From: Oasisia sp. SBJ-2009
Taxonomy: Eukaryota; Annelida; Polychaeta; Sabellida; Siboglinidae
Assembly: GCA_964017155.1 (NCBI GenBank)
Contig: OZ024863.1
Span: 41,234,617 to 41,298,616 of the forward strand
Direction of reading: 5' to 3'
Length of the DNA: 64,000 bases
Shown: positions 59,441 to 64,000 of the stretch, piece by piece
Numbering within the stretch: position 1 is the stretch's first letter
Layout of the letters: each line of letters opens with the position of its first letter
The notes under the pieces: generated by a model
Databases searched by the model: none
What the model saw: the letters and a program-made list of their open reading frames with translations, nothing else
What the model was told of the DNA's origin: nothing
Made by a program: the position numbers and the translations under genes

Positions 59441-61199
59441 GAAATTTAGCATTTTTCAGTTACGTCGCTCGCGAAGCCTGTCTCGGTGCGACTCCGAAAT
59501 GCCGCGGCTTTCTGTGTCAATGACTGCGTCTTCTCGATAGAGATACAAGATATCTAGCAGACGCCCGTCCTGAAAAATATTTGCACAGAAATATTGACAA
59601 GACCCGTGCACTCGACCCAGTTGTCCAAAGGGCGCATTGACACACGGACTCGTGTGGTCTGGAGTGTTTGTGAGCCGATCATGTTGACTCGACCAATCTC
59701 AGGTGGCTATAAACCTTTGCCATTTGTTTGCAATGCCATAGAACGAGGCTTCATTGACGAGTCCGAATCACTTCAGCAAAATTCATTATCTAATAAATGC
59801 CCTCGTTTGGAGGGGATACCCAGTCCTTAACCCCCCCCCCCCACTCACAGAGATAATGGCCTTGTGTAGTCGAACAGCAGTAAGAATTAACCAGAAAGTA
59901 TTCAGCCATGCTGCAATGACTACTTAAAGTCAGCTAATTCATATGTATGCGTAATAGATCATAATATATACTACTTATTGAACTAAGGCGATGTGGAGGG
60001 AACTATTTTTTCAGCTTTGAAATGGTGGCAAGATGACTTAAACCATGTCTTTTTGCTTGTGATATCACTGAACTAATACAGTTTTCGTAGTTTTAATCCT
60101 ACGGTGATATTCTGAATTGCATGTATCGACCTCATGTTGCTGTTAGTATAGTAGAACTGTATCTCTTCTAGTGAATTAATCACTGAAATGTTTTGCTGTA
60201 GTTTAATATTCTTTGACAAATGTCTGTTTAATCTGCATATTTTTATGCAGACATCATGTTTACAGTGCCAACAGGAGGAACATTATTTCTTAGGTGACTT
60301 TATCCCTGTCCCAAGGCTGACCCCAATAGTGAGGTTCCCCCTATATTAGGGTCACCACATGATCCTGTGAATGATTGACGCTGATAAATGTCCACAGTTG
60401 TTGGAAATAGCAGACAATTGAACAACACCACAGTACTGATATTTGTGACCAGATAACAACCGTGTTAAATTTAACAACCAACATGTGTAGTCCACTAACA
60501 CATATTTCAGCAACACAGATATGAAAATTGATATGGTTTCTACTACAAGTGCTCTCGAGATAAACCCTCCAAACACTGTCCACCGTGCCATTAACGATTT
60601 CCACTAATTGGGAGATCTGTTTGTTATCACCACAAGTAATTTTGATTGAATTTGAGCAACAACACATCTCTGGGTGACGTAAACAATTCCAACTTCACGT
60701 TTAGGCAATATCAATTATAAAACAACAATGCCATTACCGTCTCAATAACAATCCCGAAGTTATTCACGTCTTGCTATTATTATGCGAACTACATGACAAA
60801 GTTATGGTAACAATAGAAAACCGTCAACAACATATTCTCAGCGTGATAAACAAAAGAGTTGACGTCACCTATGTGACATCATACAAATGTCACAGGTGTC
60901 AGTATCGCTCGTAAATGCTCACCAGTCACATGTAATTGCATTATGACAGTCCGGTTTCCAAGGCAACCGTTTTGCCCACGCTTGTTAAATTCCACTTAGG
61001 CCATGCAGTTTGTTCTCGGTTCCTGAGCAATGAATGCATTGTCAGATTGGACATTCTTTATACAATTTGGTGTCTAGATTAGATCTTCAGTACACTATGG
61101 CTGTTTTGGAATTTTCAGAGAAATTTAAATGATCCACAAGCCAATCTGACCCTTGCTAGTGAGACATTCTTGTAATTTCACAAGTAGGTAAGACTTGAG
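59441..61199. other. Intron 3, middle part
   Basis: 59450-59815 is CpG-bearing and repeat-free and may be regulatory. A poly-C run lies at 59829-59842. A perfect CRE is at 60860-60867. No exon supported. Confidence 0.3.
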
Positions 61200-61568
61200 T
61201 ATTAATTTAAAACGAAGAGGAGGGAATATGTCGTTAGTTGGTATTACTATACGTTTCCTATACATGTTAATTGAACATTTATTATTGAATATTGTTATGT
61301 CAGTTATAAAAACTATAAGTATGTATTACACGTGAATTTGCTATTATAACATTATTGTTTATACAGCTATGGCAGGGTTGGCAGCGACAAAGTTTAATTT
61401 ATAAGAAATGGTTTCACAATAATAATTACTATCTATACAAACTGGTAACAGCCTTAATTGGCTCTGCTGTCTGCCCAAAATTGTACATTATATAATTGAT
61501 TGTTTCATTTTTAGTTTATTACATATGTATTTTGTACGTTTCTGAAAATAAACATTCATTCATTCATA
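61200..61568 (+). mobile_element. Probable LINE 3' UTR with (CATT)n tail
   Basis: It ends with TTTTGTACGTTTCTGAAAAT, AAACATTCATTCATTCAT, a typical LINE terminus with a tetranucleotide tail. Upstream text such as ATTGGCTCTGCTGTCTGCCC resembles LINE 3' UTRs. No coding part, and the left end is uncertain. Confidence 0.55.
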
Positions 61569-62178
61569 CGAACGGTTTTGTGACGTAACAAGATCATCTC
61601 GTCAAGATAATCTCGATTTGCGGCACACGTTTGTGGGTTAATCACCAGGTAGTGGGCGGCGATCTATTTATAGCTTCTGGAATTGGATCGGGAGGGCACG
61701 ATGACCTGAGAACAGTTTGTCCCAGATCCCGTGAATTATGTTGATTGAGATATCTATTACATTTGAGTGTTCCAATTGAGTCATTGATGGGCAGTAACGT
61801 CTGATGTATACCTGTGTTTTATACAGCACTCAGATATATGCACCAAAGTGGTAAAGGACGGTGTTGAGTTGTACCCTTTGGTCCGTCAGGCAACGATCAC
61901 CTGCCTGGACTTTGTGCTTTACGCTGAGGAACCTTTGAATGAAAACATAATTTGTTGTCGAAGCTCTGTGTGTCTGTGTTTGTCGTGTGTCTGTCTCTGT
62001 GTCTGCGGTTTTATGTGCATAAACTAAGCCCGACTGTGCTAAATTTGATTTGGGTAGGTAATGGGTCAATTTGGATTATCATAGAATATTCCTGTAATAA
62101 CAAATGGAAGTAGGTGAAGTGTTTGTGTGGTTTATCACAAATTGAAGACACATTTTGTTTTGTTTCTCAATATAAAAG
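61569..62178. other. Intron 3, nothing recognised
   Basis: No exon or element recognised. Confidence 0.4.
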
Positions 62179-62240
<62 letters not shown>

Positions 62241-62268
62241 GTATATGTATATATATATATATATATAA

Positions 62269-62328
<60 letters not shown>

Positions 62329-62336
62329 CATATATA
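62179..62336. repeat. (AT)n microsatellite with GTGTGTGT interruption
   Basis: TA repeats at 62179-62235 and 62277-62325 are separated by ATACATATGTATATG- and GTGTGTGT-type variants. The Tyr-Ile open frames on both strands are artefacts. Confidence 0.95.
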
Positions 62337-63461
62337 TGTAACCCATGAGATCTATTTTTAATGGGATGGGGAAACCATTTCATGATTTATTGGGATTTTT
62401 TATGTGATTTTTAAAGCTCATTAAATAGCTATGAATATTGATGGAGACTAATTGTTTGTATTGTACTGAATACTCTGACTATAGTATTTTCTCAGTTTGT
62501 TTTCTACAACGTTCTGGAATAAAAGCTTTGTTATTTGTGAAGGCCGTTGATAGGTTTCCATGCAGTTACGCCATGACATACCTAAATTACCTCTAAGGTT
62601 CTTACATAACACCCCTGCCAAACTCATGTTTTTGTGTTCGTAATTATACTGTGATGAATGATTGATGTTCTTGTAGCTGCTACATGTGGCGACATCTGGC
62701 CGCCAACAATTACATTATCGCCGGTGGTTGCGTAATTTTTAAACTGCCCTGTTTTTTAAAAGAGAACGATAAACGCTTATCAGACGTGGTGATCGTTGTT
62801 GCAAAAAACATTTTGTAAAGCTTCCCATCATGCATTGTGGCCATCCTCAAGTTATCACAGCAGGTGCACTCGCATTAGAACCTGAGATGCTTCGGTTTTT
62901 GTGGGTATGTGGTATGTTTTTGAAGTCCTTCTATGGAAGACGTTTGTGGTTTGACAGATAGGAGTGTTCAGTGGGGCTTTATTTGGAAGTCCCAGGGTAA
63001 AGGGTAGGTTTTGATCAACGTTTCCTGGGAAATTCCACCGTAACGATTTACGCCTCCGAGAGGATTTTCAGTATTGAGGCTTGGATTTTGTGTTCGCCTG
63101 ATCTACATTCGCTTCGTCTATGTTTCTTGTAGTTCACATTGCGTTTGAATTAAATGAATATAGTTGCGTGTAAAGGCGAAAAGTTCAGTAAGTTAGATAC
63201 AGCATGGATGTAATGATTGGGACAAATTGCCGAGATAATTTCATGTCTGTCGCTCCAGGCGCCACCTAGTGAATGACTATGCATTATTAGTTATTCATCA
63301 CGTAAGACTAACATCAACGAACGAGCAGAGTTTTTTCCTGACCTCGAGCTCTGCAATAGAATAAAGTGACCTCGATTGCAGCGACGGTTGCGTTAATGCA
63401 TTAGTCATGATCTGGTAACGTGCGTGTTACATGTGATGTGATGCGAGTCGTTCGTTTGCAG
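62337..63461. other. Intron 3, right part
   Basis: A strong CTCF-like motif, GCGCCACCTAGTGA, lies on the minus strand at 63259-63272, about 190 bp before exon 4. The acceptor tract is GTTCGTTTGCAG. Confidence 0.4.
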
Positions 63462-63601
63462 ACCTGCGGATGTCCAAGTTGCCACTGAAGTATGGTATGC
63501 GTTACTCGGAGCTGTACAAGAAACGATGGCCGTCCACATATCTTCGCTTTTCCCCGGAGAACACCCACCTGCTCGACACCCACTACGCCAGCCAGGCCAT
63601 G
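63462..63601 (+). CDS. Pde7: Pde7 exon 4, linker before the catalytic domain
   Basis: The 140-nt exon lies between TTTGCAG and GTGAGT. After completing an Asp codon it reads LRMSKLPLKYGMRYSELYKK, then RWPSTYLRFSPENTHLLDTH and YASQAM, ending in phase 0. The end (LLD..Y..QA) fits the mammalian PDE7 segment ILDDDYNGQA just before the catalytic domain, and the basic/aromatic run upstream corresponds to its LLSFQRYLRSS region. The frame is preserved across all joins, giving 161 codons from exon 1B. Codon use and G+C are clearly higher than in the surrounding intron. An ATG within the exon could serve as a start only for hypothetical shorter forms. Confidence 0.82.
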
Positions 63602-63990
63602 GTGAGTGTCGTTTTCTCGTAACGCAAGTAATGACTGCGTATTTGGACATTGTATTTTTTCTCTCTGCACCTCTGTGAAATGATTATTTGTGATCTTTAT
63701 AAGGTACATTCGTCACCATTGACGTTATGGAGTCATATTAATAGAACAAAAAATGGTTAAAACGTGATAAGATGGTCTGTGAAATTTGCCTTTACCTTAC
63801 GTTTTGGGACAGGGGAAAACTGACTTATTTTAGGTGTCCGAATACGTCGTCATTATCGGTTTCTGTGGTCCACAGTGAAGGTTCAATTGCCAGGGTTGAG
63901 AAACTGATGCCTGTCAATATTATCCATGTTTCCTTCTAATAATATGCTCGTAGACAGTGTTTGTATGTCTATTTTGTTCTGGGTTTGTAG
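63602..63990. other. Intron 4
   Basis: 389 bp from GTGAGT to GGGTTTGTAG, much shorter than the other introns. Confidence 0.5.
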
Positions 63991-64000
63991 GAATGTGAGT
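63991..64000 (+). CDS. Pde7: Pde7 exon 5, first bases only (truncated by window)
   Basis: After the acceptor-like TTTTGTTCTGGGTTTGTAG the frame continues GAA TGT GAG (Glu-Cys-Glu). Only ten bases are visible, so support is limited to the acceptor and the conserved phase. The catalytic HD domain with its metal-binding His and Asp residues should follow outside the window. Confidence 0.45.

Noticed and set aside
62079..62383. Tyr/Ile repeat proteins
   Set aside because: They are the translation of an AT repeat.

Overview
The window looks like nuclear DNA of an invertebrate animal. It is A+T-rich, with GT-AG introns, CpG-rich islands at two putative promoters, tRNA-derived SINEs, 5'-truncated LINEs, hAT-like and pogo-like DNA elements and many micro- and minisatellites. 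There are no bacterial operons. A marine lophotrochozoan such as a mollusc is my best guess, but that is weak.

The only gene I can support is the 5' part of a plus-strand phosphodiesterase 7 (Pde7) orthologue, a cAMP-specific cyclic nucleotide phosphodiesterase. Two alternative first coding exons are visible: exon 1A, ending at 10880, and exon 1B, 29393-29554. Both end in codon phase 0 at a GT donor. Both can join a 61-nt exon (50508-50568) that encodes RRGGISF followed by the PDE7 signature RYVRML/GDVRIR. The frame then runs through 57065-57184 and 63462-63601 into an exon starting at 63991. The 1B path gives exactly 161 codons up to 63601. The catalytic HD domain must lie beyond the right edge. 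Exon 1A carries a second motif, RRNGISF. The 1A protein therefore has the paired RRxxIS repeats of mammalian PDE7A1, which are known to act as PKA pseudosubstrate-like sites. The 1B protein has a basic Cys-containing start, an acidic end and only the second repeat.

Layout. 1-10.2 kb: minisatellites and LINE 3' ends, no supported gene. 10.27-10.9 kb: promoter P1, with a perfect CRE, and exon 1A. 10.9-28 kb: first intron of the 1A transcript, with MITEs, a SINE, a pogo-like element and a 1-kb polypurine satellite. 28.1-29.6 kb: CpG island (promoter P2) and exon 1B. 29.6-50.5 kb: large intron with LINE remnants, SINEs, several hAT-like MITEs and TGACA-rich minisatellites. 50.5-64 kb: three internal exons and the start of a fourth, separated by repeat-rich introns.

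Reading by eye, I count twelve perfect palindromic CREs (TGACGTCA), one of them just upstream of exon 1A. A rough independent-base estimate expects about one. This suggests, but does not prove, cAMP/CREB feedback on the enzyme that removes cAMP. Most other open frames are chance frames or lie in tandem repeats.
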